From CBDCTM01 sp965222005 (GTDB lineage Bacteria > Bacteroidota > Bacteroidia > Chitinophagales > Saprospiraceae), in the NCBI GenBank assembly GCA_965222005.1, contig OZ244935.1:186001-250000 (forward strand): a stretch of 64,000 nucleotides of DNA, in the 5' to 3' direction. Positions 7,980 through 16,305 of this stretch are shown in pieces (within the stretch, counting starts at the first letter, position 1; each line of letters begins with the position of its first letter). The notes beneath the pieces were generated by a model. The model was given only the letters and a program-made list of their open reading frames with translations, made no database searches and had not been told where the DNA came from. The translations under genes were made by a program, and so were the position numbers.

Positions 7980-9296
7980 TCACAACGCCCCTTTCGGCAG
8001 CCTGATCACCCAACGATCAAAGGTACTCCCAGTAATGAGATTGGTAAAGCCATAGCCTAGTACTTCATTGCCATCGATATTGACGCCATTGAGGCCGGAA
8101 AAGACATCGGTAGCGCCAAAGCTCTGTAGGCCCAATTGCTCGCCATCAGCCTGAGCGAAGCGGCCCAAAAAGCCAAAGCCGAGGCTTTGCAGGCCCGATG
8201 CATAAGCCGAGTAGTAGCCACTCACGTACAGCTCGTCACCATCGACAAGGAGAGCAATGGCCCGGTCGGAACGCTCAGAGAGATCGATCTTTTGCTTCCA
8301 GGCTTCCGCACCTGTATTTTTATCAAAAGCAGCCAAAAGACCAGCCGACCAAAAACTGCCCGTATCCACTTCATCATCATCGGTATTGCCAATCACCCAT
8401 ACCCTATCGCTGCCGATGTGGATGGTTTGCCCGAAATGCGCTTCCGAGCGTCGATCAGCGGCAACCAATACATCCGTCTGCCACATTAGAGCGGTCAGAT
8501 CCGGCTCGATGCGAGCCAGGCTAAAGCGCTCCGTCACGGCGCTACCGTCGAGCTGATTTAGGGTCACAAATATCATTTCCGGAGCCGGGCCAATGGAAGG
8601 CTGAACAGCAATATCTACAAACAGGTGGCGGGACATATCGGTGAAAATCCGGCGGTTGTTGAAGGCAGAGGTTGGTATATCATCTCCGATATTGACTGAT
8701 GGGATTTGGAGTCGGAAGATTACGGGATGCAACTCGTCAGTAATCCTGGCTGCTCCGCTAATCAACAGCTGGACATCGTCCCCGATTTCCGGATAAGCTG
8801 CAATGCCATTGAAAAAGAGGCCTGTATCCTGAATACTGTATTTGGTCTCACTCAGTAAAGCCCCATTGTCATCCAATATCATCAGTACGCCTTCGTCACT
8901 TCTGGAGTCGTCATCGCTGTCGTTTCCGCCTACAGCAATCAATTTTGGCCCGTTGATATCGACAGCCAGCAAATCTCTGATGAAAAAGTCGGTTTTATGC
9001 CGCCAAGTTATGCTTCCGCTATTGTCCAGCTTTCCCAACTGCACATCTCCATTGTCGATGCCAAAGAAATAGGCAGCGCCATTGCTGAGGGGAGCTATAA
9101 AATCGACAGTTGCATTGCGATCTCCATCAGAACTGATATATTCAAAATCAATCAACTCATTGCCTGAAGGTGTATTGATGTTATCATCCGGATTGGAAAC
9201 TTCGGAATCATTGCTTCCGTCCAGGCAACCGAGAGAACACAACAGGCTGCCTATACACAATACATAAAACAAGAGAAAAAAGACATTGCTTTTCAC
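7980..9296 (-). CDS. Putative lipoprotein of unknown function, beta-propeller-like
   Basis: I do not recognise a specific family. The 438-residue protein starts with a lipoprotein signal peptide (hydrophobic stretch and a lipobox ending SLGC near residue 24), followed by a Ser/Asn/Asp-rich linker. The rest is built of repeated beta-rich segments with patterns such as GAAYFFGIDNGDVQLGKLD and LLAAFDKNTGAEAWKQ, similar to PQQ-type propeller blades (the A-W-K-Q/T motif near residue 340). It is probably anchored to a membrane and faces the periplasm or the outside. It is transcribed towards the CRISPR array but stands alone, and nothing links it to CRISPR function. Confidence 0.6.
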   Translation of the reverse strand: MKSNVFFLLFYVLCIGSLLCSLGCLDGSNDSEVSNPDDNINTPSGNELIDFEYISSDGDRNATVDFIAPLSNGAAYFFGIDNGDVQLGKLDNSGSITWRHKTDFFIRDLLAVDINGPKLIAVGGNDSDDDSRSDEGVLMILDDNGALLSETKYSIQDTGLFFNGIAAYPEIGDDVQLLISGAARITDELHPVIFRLQIPSVNIGDDIPTSAFNNRRIFTDMSRHLFVDIAVQPSIGPAPEMIFVTLNQLDGSAVTERFSLARIEPDLTALMWQTDVLVAADRRSEAHFGQTIHIGSDRVWVIGNTDDDEVDTGSFWSAGLLAAFDKNTGAEAWKQKIDLSERSDRAIALLVDGDELYVSGYYSAYASGLQSLGFGFLGRFAQADGEQLGLQSFGATDVFSGLNGVNIDGNEVLGYGFTNLITGSTFDRWVIRLPKGAL

Positions 9297-9601
9297 TATA
9301 GAAAATTTTTTAAGTTATGCTATAGAATGTATGATAAGTAATGATCAAATAATAACTTCACGATTTGTCTCTGATCTTTTGCCGCCATACTTCGTTATTT
9401 TTTGCTTAAATAGCTCGCTATTCGCTCAAAAAATGCCTCGCCTGACGACAAAATCTCAATCCCAAATCAATAACTTATTAATTGGCCATTACTAAGGCAT
9501 TTTTCTCCTTGCAGCTTTTTTAGAGGCTGAGGGTTCCTTTAGCCTCACTCTCTAAACAAGTACATCATACCTTTTGCTCTACTCCCTTTTAAAGCTTGCT
9601 G
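9297..9601. other. Gene-free stretch with an imperfect palindrome
   Basis: There is no gene between the lipoprotein start and the E1 stop. A hairpin-like sequence lies at about 9398-9433: TTTTTTGC-TAAATAGC and GCTATTCG-CAAAAAA can pair over about 17 bases with a few mismatches. It has T- and A-rich arms and lies 170 bases beyond the E1 stop (minus strand), so it could be a terminator or a small dispersed repeat. The short open frame at 9286-9495 has no family features. Confidence 0.4.
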
Positions 9602-11674
9602 TCAATACGCCAATAGCTCCTTAATGGCCTCCTCTACTTTCGCTATTGAGGGAATCATCCGTTGTTCCAGCGTTGTATTCAGCGGAATAGCGGGCATATT
9701 CTCAGAGCCAATTGTCCGCACCGGTGCATCGAGGGCTTCGAAGCAATGCTCCTGAATACGGGCTGCTATGCTTTGGGCAAAACTATTATTGACCGGCTCT
9801 TCCGTTACTACCAAACACTTGTTGTGCCGACGGGCAGCGGCAAATATAGCAGCTTCATCCAGCGGATAGAGGGTCCTCAAGTCCACAATTTCCACTTGTT
9901 CTTCAAAATCTTTAGCTGCATTCAAGGCCCAATGTACCCCCATGCCGTAGGTAACAACAGCCAGGCTTTCGCCCCGCTCTACCTTAGCAGGCTCGGCCTC
10001 CAGCACTACACGCGCTTTGCCAAAAGGAACTACATAATCGGCATCCGGCTCGATGGTTCGAGCTGTTTGAGTGCCGCGCACCTTCGACCAGTATAGCCCC
10101 TTGTGTTCAAAAATCACTACAGGATTAGGGTCATAGTAAGCTGCTTTCATCAGTCCTTTCAGATCAGCTCCATTGCTGGGGTAAGCCACTTTCAAGCCTT
10201 TTATATTGCAAACAACCGACTCCACACTGGAAGAATGATAGGGCCCGCCACTGCCATAAGCCCCAACAGGCACCCGCAATATCATGCTCACCGGCCATTT
10301 GCCATTGGTCAAATAGCAGGAGCGGCTTACCTCGGTAAATAGTTGGTTGAGGCCTGGCCATATGTAATCGGCAAACTGTACTTCAACGATTGGTTTGAGG
10401 CCGACTGCTGACATACCTACGGTGCTGCCTACGATGAAGGCTTCCTGGATGGGCGTATTGAACACCCGCTCGTCGCCAAACTTTTGGGCCAGCGTAGCCG
10501 CTTCGCGAAATACGCCACCCAGCCTGGCGCCTACATCCTGGCCATAGAGCAGGCATTCGGGATGCTTTTCCATCAATTCCTTCACGGCAAAGAGTGCACA
10601 ATCCACCATCACCCGTTGCTTACCGCCTTCCGGGCATCGCTCACCTGCTTCTTGGATGACGGAGGTGGGCGCAAAGTCGTGGGCAAAGAGGTCTTCCGGA
10701 CGAGGGTCTTCGGCTGCTTTGGCTTTTTGAAAATCAGCCTCTACACATGCTCTTGCATCCTGTTCCAGTTGGTCGAGGGTTTTTTCCGAAAATCCTTCTT
10801 CCAGCAATTGCTTGCGAAACAGCGGGTAGGGATCCCTTTGCCGATGCTCTTCCAGATCATCACGATACCACTCCATTCGCACCCCGGAAGTATGATGGTT
10901 GAGAAGGGGCACTTTGGCATGAATGAGGCAAGGGCGGCGTTCTTTACGAATAATCGTAAATGCTTTCTTGACGGTCAACCAACATTCAAAAAAATCACTC
11001 CCGTTAATCGTAAATACTTCGATACCAGGGAAGCCTTTAGCGTAGCCAGTGGCATCCGTAACGCGAATTTCGGAAGCATGGGCACTGATGTCCCATTCGT
11101 TGTCCTGCACCAGATAGAGGATGGGAAATTGCTTGAGGGCTGCCATTTGGAAGGCTTCGGCCACTTCCCCTTCTGTGATGGATGCATCACCCAATGAGCA
11201 GACTGCCAGGGGTTTGTGTTTAATGTCGGGGTCATCCAATTGATGTATCTCCTTGTAGCGCAGCCCCATAGCGATGCCGGTAGCGGGAATGGCCTGCATG
11301 CCGGTAGCAGAGGACTGGTGCGGAATTTTGGGTTTATCATCATCGCGAAGGCTGGGGTGACAGTAATAGGACCGCCCGCCAGAAAAGGGATCATCGCGCT
11401 TTGCCATCAGTTGAAGCATCAGCTCATAAGGCTGCATACCAATGCCCAGCAGCATGGAGTCATCACGATAATAGGGAGAGAGAAAATCCTGCGGGAGTAA
11501 TTGCATGGCCACTGCAAGCTGAATAGCTTCGTGCCCGCGAGAGGTGGCATGTACATATTTGGAAGCAAATTTGGCATTCGCCTCATAGGTTTCAGTCATC
11601 GCCTTGGCTGTAGCCATGAGCTGAAAAGCCTTTTCAAGGATTTTTACAGAAATCTTGGGAGTTGTTTGCACCAT
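9602..11674 (-). CDS. 2-oxoacid dehydrogenase E1 component, alpha and beta domains fused
   Basis: The thiamine-diphosphate-dependent E1 decarboxylates a 2-oxoacid (probably branched-chain) and passes the acyl group to E2 lipoate. The 690-residue protein joins both subunits. The alpha part (about 1-340) has the TPP motif GDASITEGEVAEAF-x-QDNEWDIS. The beta part (about 350-690) has EVQFADYIWPGLNQL and ends with VTEEPVNNSFAQ-type segments. Fused E1 proteins of this length are common in Bacteroidota. No E2 or E3 gene is adjacent. It is the last gene of a tightly packed operon headed by paaZ, 25 bases after the transglutaminase gene. The exact substrate is inferred. Confidence 0.88.
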   Translation of the reverse strand: MVQTTPKISVKILEKAFQLMATAKAMTETYEANAKFASKYVHATSRGHEAIQLAVAMQLLPQDFLSPYYRDDSMLLGIGMQPYELMLQLMAKRDDPFSGGRSYYCHPSLRDDDKPKIPHQSSATGMQAIPATGIAMGLRYKEIHQLDDPDIKHKPLAVCSLGDASITEGEVAEAFQMAALKQFPILYLVQDNEWDISAHASEIRVTDATGYAKGFPGIEVFTINGSDFFECWLTVKKAFTIIRKERRPCLIHAKVPLLNHHTSGVRMEWYRDDLEEHRQRDPYPLFRKQLLEEGFSEKTLDQLEQDARACVEADFQKAKAAEDPRPEDLFAHDFAPTSVIQEAGERCPEGGKQRVMVDCALFAVKELMEKHPECLLYGQDVGARLGGVFREAATLAQKFGDERVFNTPIQEAFIVGSTVGMSAVGLKPIVEVQFADYIWPGLNQLFTEVSRSCYLTNGKWPVSMILRVPVGAYGSGGPYHSSSVESVVCNIKGLKVAYPSNGADLKGLMKAAYYDPNPVVIFEHKGLYWSKVRGTQTARTIEPDADYVVPFGKARVVLEAEPAKVERGESLAVVTYGMGVHWALNAAKDFEEQVEIVDLRTLYPLDEAAIFAAARRHNKCLVVTEEPVNNSFAQSIAARIQEHCFEALDAPVRTIGSENMPAIPLNTTLEQRMIPSIAKVEEAIKELLAY

Positions 11675-11699
11675 AGTTTCGTTGCTATTTTAAATACGC

Positions 11700-12359
11700 T
11701 CAGGCCGAAGAAGGGCCTTTACCCAAGCTGTCCGGTATCTGTAAGTCACCCTGTACAAACAGGGATGGATAATGAGTCAGGAGCAGTTGGCGGACAAATT
11801 TAAGGGGAAAATCTGCAAAGTGGCCGTAATCTTCAAGGTATTCCATAAAAATAGCTCCTTTGTGATCAAACTCCTGAAAAAGTGCATCGTTTTTTCCGTC
11901 AAACTCCAAAGTAGCCACATTCAGATAGCTGCACAGCTGTTGGTTGAAGGCTGGGGTCAGCTTGACCCACCGCTTGTGCAGCCACAGCTCGGCGATGCCA
12001 TGCGGCACCAGTTCGTCAGTACCCAATATTTGTACAAATCGGTCGGTGGCGATGTGGTTTCTGACCTTTGCCAGGCGCAGCCGCGCCGCAATGCCACAGC
12101 TCCGTGCCAGGCTAATGAGTAGCACCGCCTTATCGAGGCAGTGGCCATAGCTTTTGGATAGCATGCAACTGGCCCTGTTGCTGGCGGGCTCCAGGCGGAT
12201 GTCGTAGGGGTAGTAACGCCACCGGTCGCGCACCAGGTAATACAGGTGCCGGGCTTTTTCAGCATCATCCTTAGCCAAACGAGTAGCCGAGCAGGCGAGC
12301 TGAACCAGCTCTTGCTGATCAAAATCAATAAACGGAGTTGCTTGCAGATAGGCTTTCAT
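11700..12359 (-). CDS. Transglutaminase-like domain protein
   Basis: The 219-residue protein contains the transglutaminase-like catalytic core: Cys in SYGHCLDKAVLLISLAR (about residue 75), followed by RLAKVRNH with the likely His near 105, then a conserved acidic residue. The N-terminal pattern AKDDAEKARHLYYLVRDRW is typical for bacterial members of this superfamily, which act as peptidases or amidases. No signal peptide is visible, so it should be cytoplasmic. It is embedded in the paaZ operon, 9 bases after the membrane-protein gene and 25 before E1. A role in aromatic degradation is not evident, and its substrate is unknown. Confidence 0.75.
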   Translation of the reverse strand: MKAYLQATPFIDFDQQELVQLACSATRLAKDDAEKARHLYYLVRDRWRYYPYDIRLEPASNRASCMLSKSYGHCLDKAVLLISLARSCGIAARLRLAKVRNHIATDRFVQILGTDELVPHGIAELWLHKRWVKLTPAFNQQLCSYLNVATLEFDGKNDALFQEFDHKGAIFMEYLEDYGHFADFPLKFVRQLLLTHYPSLFVQGDLQIPDSLGKGPSSA

Positions 12360-12368
12360 CTATTCACA

Positions 12369-13064
12369 TTATCCTTGACTGCCCGGCTGCCGCACCAACT
12401 GAAGTTGATGCTTTTTGGCATAATGGCTCACAATTTCGACCAAGGCTTGGGAGGTGTTGGCCCTGGCCAGTTCACCATCCAGCACAGCGCTGTCCAGTTC
12501 TGCAGTAATATGACGGGTATCCGACTCATCGATCATATCAAAATCGAGCTCAAAATCTTTCTCCCGGTTGATTAGCCGCAATTTGCCGCCTGATAGTTCA
12601 ATCCGCTGCAGTTTCCGCCAATCCCATTTATCGATAAAATAATCATCAAAGGTGAGTCCTTTTTCGTTGATGTAAATGGATGGAGTTCCATTTTGGATCA
12701 CCTGGCTGAGATAGTAAAACAAAACCAGCAGGATGAGTAAGGTGCTGAAGCTCCTTAGCTCGCCATAGAAATACACGATGCCCAGGCAAACGATGGATAG
12801 CAATATGCCCTGCCAGATAAAACTCATGCGGTGGCTGCTGGCAGCAGTCAGGCGGATAGTATCCACTTTGCCACCCAATCGGTAAAAAGCCACCCGCTTC
12901 AATACCAAAAAGGCACTGATGCCCACTAAATAAAACTGTAGGCAGGTCAGATAGACGAGCAATATGCGATTATTTGGTGCGGCAGGTTGAAAATAAACTA
13001 CCGCCAGGCCCAACACGAGCAAGAGCCAGGTTATATTGTTCAGTATTTTATACGCATTCATCAA
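12369..13064 (-). CDS. Membrane protein of unknown function
   Basis: I do not recognise a named family. The 231-residue protein has four likely membrane segments (about residues 11-27, 34-55, 85-102 and 105-122), followed by a soluble C-terminal part in which IYINEKGLTFDDYFIDKWDWRKLQRIEL resembles the PH-like fold of YcxB-type proteins (spanning residues about 130-157). It overlaps the upstream enoyl-CoA hydratase gene by 4 bases and precedes the transglutaminase gene by 9, so it is co-translated with them. Confidence 0.6.
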   Translation of the reverse strand: MMNAYKILNNITWLLLVLGLAVVYFQPAAPNNRILLVYLTCLQFYLVGISAFLVLKRVAFYRLGGKVDTIRLTAASSHRMSFIWQGILLSIVCLGIVYFYGELRSFSTLLILLVLFYYLSQVIQNGTPSIYINEKGLTFDDYFIDKWDWRKLQRIELSGGKLRLINREKDFELDFDMIDESDTRHITAELDSAVLDGELARANTSQALVEIVSHYAKKHQLQLVRQPGSQG

Positions 13065-13831
13065 GCCTTACTTTTAAAGCGTTCGATCGCATTTTTGGTA
13101 AAATCGGAAAGCACCAGTCGGCCGCTCATTTCAGCCCGCACTTCCAGCAGTTCATCCCAATGATCGGTACCTTCCCAAAACACCTTCTTTAACGAACGCA
13201 TCGCTTGGGGGTTTGATTTTGTCAATTGTTCTACCAATTTATTGATTGCTTCATCCATTTCGGTGGCTGATTCGTGTACCGAAGCATATAATCCATTGGC
13301 ACAAGCCCAATCAGCTGATTGCCAGCCCGTAGCATTGATCGCCAGTTGGCTCATCGCCGACCGGCCGATCTTCCGCTCTACGGCCGGCCCTACCACAAAG
13401 GGGCCAATGCCCACGGCCAACTCGGAGAGCTTGACGGAAGCATAGCGGGTAGCCAGACAGTAGTCGGTAGCTGCTGCCACACCCACTCCGCCACCAACGG
13501 CCTTGCCCTGTACGCGCCCGATGATAAGCTTGGGGCACTTTCGGCAGGCATTGATCACATTGGCGAAGCCCATGAAGAAGCGTTTGCCCGTGTCAAAATC
13601 GCGGATAGCCATGAGTTCGTCAAAGCTGGCACCGGCGCAGAAGGTACGATCTCCCTGGCTTTTGAGCAGAATTACCTGAACCTGCTCATTTTGCCCCACA
13701 GCAGTGATGGCATCGGCCAATTGAGCCAGCAAGCGGCCCGGCAGCGAGTTGTGCGCCGGGTGGAAAAAACTAACAGTTGCCAAGCCAGGGCTAATCGTAG
13801 TTTCCACCGAGCCGAGTTGTGTTTTGTCCAT
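13061..13831 (-). CDS. Enoyl-CoA hydratase/isomerase family protein
   Basis: Crotonase-fold enzymes hydrate or isomerise CoA thioesters. The 256-residue protein shows the oxyanion-hole segments CAGASFDELM (about residue 66) and GRVQGKAVGGGVGVAAATDYCLA (two parts, about residues 105-127), and ELAVGIGPFVVGPA. The usual catalytic Glu of hydratases is not obvious where GIGPFVV replaces the GxxPxxG pattern, so the reaction is uncertain. It lies 18 bases after paaZ and may supply the PaaF-like 2,3-dehydroadipyl-CoA hydratase step otherwise missing from this window; that is inference from position only. Confidence 0.8.
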   Translation of the reverse strand: MDKTQLGSVETTISPGLATVSFFHPAHNSLPGRLLAQLADAITAVGQNEQVQVILLKSQGDRTFCAGASFDELMAIRDFDTGKRFFMGFANVINACRKCPKLIIGRVQGKAVGGGVGVAAATDYCLATRYASVKLSELAVGIGPFVVGPAVERKIGRSAMSQLAINATGWQSADWACANGLYASVHESATEMDEAINKLVEQLTKSNPQAMRSLKKVFWEGTDHWDELLEVRAEMSGRLVLSDFTKNAIERFKSKA

Positions 13832-13849
13832 ATTTACATACCAATTTTT

Positions 13850-15895
13850 CTAATCCTGCTTCAATTTTTTGACCATCGTAAGAATCGTAGCGATGGCAAC
13901 TGTTTCCTCCGTCTCATCATACACATCCACCAAAAACTTGACGATTCCTTTGGCTATATCCTCTTCATCCCGCTTTTCCTGATCCACTTTTTCCTTGACG
14001 GTCAGCCGTACGCCGATGGTCATACCGGGGTAAACCGGCTTAGTAAAGCGGCATTCTTCGATACCATAATTGAGTAAAACCGGGCCCTTTTTGGGGTCCA
14101 CAAAAAGGCCGGCTGCTTTGGATAGCACAAAATAGCCATGTGCTACGCGCTGCTCAAAGATGGTTCCATCTAAGGAAGTAGCGTCCATGTGTGCATAAAA
14201 ATTGTCGCCACTCACGTTGGCAAAGTTGGCAATATCAGCTTCCGTTACGGTATGCTTGTGCGTGACCACCGTTTCTCCCACCTCCAGTTCTTCAAAATGC
14301 TTACGGAAGGGATGTACCAGTTGTTCTGTTTGTTTAGCCCCTGGCTGATAGATATTGGTGATAGCGGTGATAGTAGTGGGATTGCCCTGAATGGCGGTGC
14401 GCTGGAGGTAGTGCTTGACGCCTCTTATGCCTCCCATCTCTTCGCCACCACCTGCGCGGCCCGGCCCGCCATGCACCAGCAGCGGCATCGGAGAGCCATG
14501 CCCTGTGCTTTCTTTTGCCGAAGCCTCATTGAGTACCAGGATGCGACCGTGATAGGGTGCGGCGCCGAGTACATACTCGCAAGCAATTTTGTCATCTGCA
14601 GTGGCTATAGAGCAGCAAAGTGAACCTTTGCCCATATTGGCCAACTCAATGGCTTCGTCCATGTTTTTGTAGGGAATGATTGTACTTACGGGGCCAAAAG
14701 CTTCTATTTCATGTACCTCCTGATGCTTGAAGGGATCCGATTGGAGCAAAAGGATGGGCGATAAAAAGGCGCCCGCCTGCCGGTCGGCACCCACCACATC
14801 GAAATTTTCAATATCCCCAAAAACAATTTCTGCATGCTCCGCCAGCTGGGCAACACGCTCTTTAACCTCCTCCACCTGAACTTTGCCGGCCAGCGCTCCC
14901 ATGCGAACACCTTCCACAGCCGGATCGCCGATAGTAGTACCTGCCAGCTGTTTGCCCAGCGCAATTTGTACATCCTCCACCAGGTTTTCGGGCACCAAAA
15001 CTCTCCGAATGGCTGTACATTTTTGGCCACATTTCACGGTCATCTCCTTTCGAACCTCTTTGACGAAGAGATCAAATTCTGCTGTACCTGGCACAGCATC
15101 CGGTCCCAAAACGGCACAGTTGAGCGAATCGGCCTCCATATTGAAAGGTACGGCTTCACTGAGGATGCGCTCATGCGACTTGAGCATTCGGCCGGTTGTG
15201 GCAGAGCCCGTAAAGGTGACTACGTCCTGGGAAGTGACCTGATCGAGGATGCCCCGCGCCGAGCCACAGATCAACTGAAGGGCTCCCCTTGGCAGGATAC
15301 CGGAGGCTATAATCTCCTTGACCACAGCCTCGGTCAGGAAGGAGGTGAGGGTGGCCGGCTTGACCACGGCTGGTACCCCGGCCAGTAGATTTACGGCAAC
15401 TTTTTCCAGCATACCCCAGACCGGAAAGTTGAAGGCATTGATATGAATAGCTACTCCGGGCTTGGGTACCATGATGTGGTGGCCGATGAATGTACCGCCT
15501 TTGGAAAGGTTAGCTGCTTCGCCGTCCACGTAAAAGCATTGGTCTTGAAACTGGCGGCGCAGGCTGGCATAGGCAAAGAGCGTACCGATACCACCGTCGA
15601 TATCGATCCAGCTATCCGTTTTGGTCGCTCCGGTTTGATAGCTTATTGGATAAAATTGGTCTTTGATTTTATAAAGATGCAGCGCCAGTTTTTTGATCAT
15701 CCGGCCCCGTTGGTGGAAGGTCATCTTACGCAGCTCTGGCCCGCCTGTTTGCCTGGCGTAGTTGAGCATTTCACCAAAATCGAGGCCTTTGCTGGAGGCG
15801 ACAGCGACTGTTTCGCCGGTTATAGCGTTATAGAGATTTTGGCCGTCACCTTCACCTTCGATCCACTGGCCCAATGCATAATTCTTTAGCTTCAT
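13850..15895 (-). CDS. paaZ: PaaZ: oxepin-CoA hydrolase / 3-oxo-5,6-dehydrosuberyl-CoA semialdehyde dehydrogenase
   Basis: PaaZ opens the oxepin-CoA ring and oxidises the aldehyde formed, a central step of phenylacetate catabolism. The 681-residue protein has the family length and both domains: an N-terminal aldehyde dehydrogenase (about 1-520) with catalytic Cys293 in KCGQKCTAIRRV and Glu254 in FNMEADSLN, and a C-terminal MaoC-like hydratase (about 530-681) with FANVSGDNFYAHMD carrying the Asp and His of the hydratase site. It heads a five-gene minus-strand operon. A perfect 14-bp tandem repeat and a TAnnTTTG-type box lie about 150-190 bases upstream. Confidence 0.95.
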   Translation of the reverse strand: MKLKNYALGQWIEGEGDGQNLYNAITGETVAVASSKGLDFGEMLNYARQTGGPELRKMTFHQRGRMIKKLALHLYKIKDQFYPISYQTGATKTDSWIDIDGGIGTLFAYASLRRQFQDQCFYVDGEAANLSKGGTFIGHHIMVPKPGVAIHINAFNFPVWGMLEKVAVNLLAGVPAVVKPATLTSFLTEAVVKEIIASGILPRGALQLICGSARGILDQVTSQDVVTFTGSATTGRMLKSHERILSEAVPFNMEADSLNCAVLGPDAVPGTAEFDLFVKEVRKEMTVKCGQKCTAIRRVLVPENLVEDVQIALGKQLAGTTIGDPAVEGVRMGALAGKVQVEEVKERVAQLAEHAEIVFGDIENFDVVGADRQAGAFLSPILLLQSDPFKHQEVHEIEAFGPVSTIIPYKNMDEAIELANMGKGSLCCSIATADDKIACEYVLGAAPYHGRILVLNEASAKESTGHGSPMPLLVHGGPGRAGGGEEMGGIRGVKHYLQRTAIQGNPTTITAITNIYQPGAKQTEQLVHPFRKHFEELEVGETVVTHKHTVTEADIANFANVSGDNFYAHMDATSLDGTIFEQRVAHGYFVLSKAAGLFVDPKKGPVLLNYGIEECRFTKPVYPGMTIGVRLTVKEKVDQEKRDEEDIAKGIVKFLVDVYDETEETVAIATILTMVKKLKQD

Positions 15896-16305
15896 TTTAT
15901 AACAATTTATTTCGGAAATATACCCGATGGTGAATCTATTGGTGGTTTTTAAAATTCAATAAATTCAGCATCGGTACCTGAGTGCCGTGTGGCAGGTCAT
16001 ACCACTTGCTAAATTAATAGTTTTTAAAACCTACTTTGATTTAGCTAGCGTGTATAGATACACATGTATAGATACACAAAGATATAACAAGCGACAGCAA
16101 GAGTGGTGCAATCATACCATGTTCCTTGTTAATGATTTGCAAATTCCGCACAAATCGGAAGTCTTGGGAGAAATTTGCTTGGTATGTTTTTTGAAAAATC
16201 TTTCCTGTAGAGGTACCTCGACATGGCCACAATGCTCACAACATACCCATTCCAAAAGCTGCTTCTTCACCATCTAATTTTTTAAAACTATTTACCTGCA
16301 AACCA
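15896..16305. other. Divergent intergenic region between paaZ and a sensor kinase
   Basis: This 410-base stretch lies between the two divergent starts. It holds a tandem 14-bp repeat (16051-16078) and, on the minus strand directly beside it, CAAAGATA at 16077-16084, which reads TATCTTTG and fits the Bacteroidota -7 box TAnnTTTG. A matching -33 box is not clear. The short open frames here (15987-16277 plus, 16041-16232 minus) have no recognisable features and are left out. Confidence 0.5.
16051..16078. repeat. Tandem 14-bp repeat, possible operator
   Basis: TGTATAGATACACA occurs twice without a gap (16051-16064 and 16065-16078). Each copy is itself nearly palindromic around GTATAGATAC. It lies just downstream of a candidate minus-strand -7 box leading to paaZ, where a repressor would bind. 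The function is inferred. Confidence 0.5.

Noticed and set aside
7980..9296. The lipoprotein next to the array as a CRISPR ancillary effector
   Set aside because: It faces the array, has a lipoprotein signal and a propeller-like body, and no nuclease, CARF or membrane-effector features.
10484..11197. A 237-residue plus-strand frame within the E1 gene
   Set aside because: Antisense shadow of the fused E1 gene without any family motif.
15987..16277. Open frames on both strands between paaZ and the sensor kinase
   Set aside because: No family features, no start-region support, and they cross a tandem repeat and a promoter-like box.
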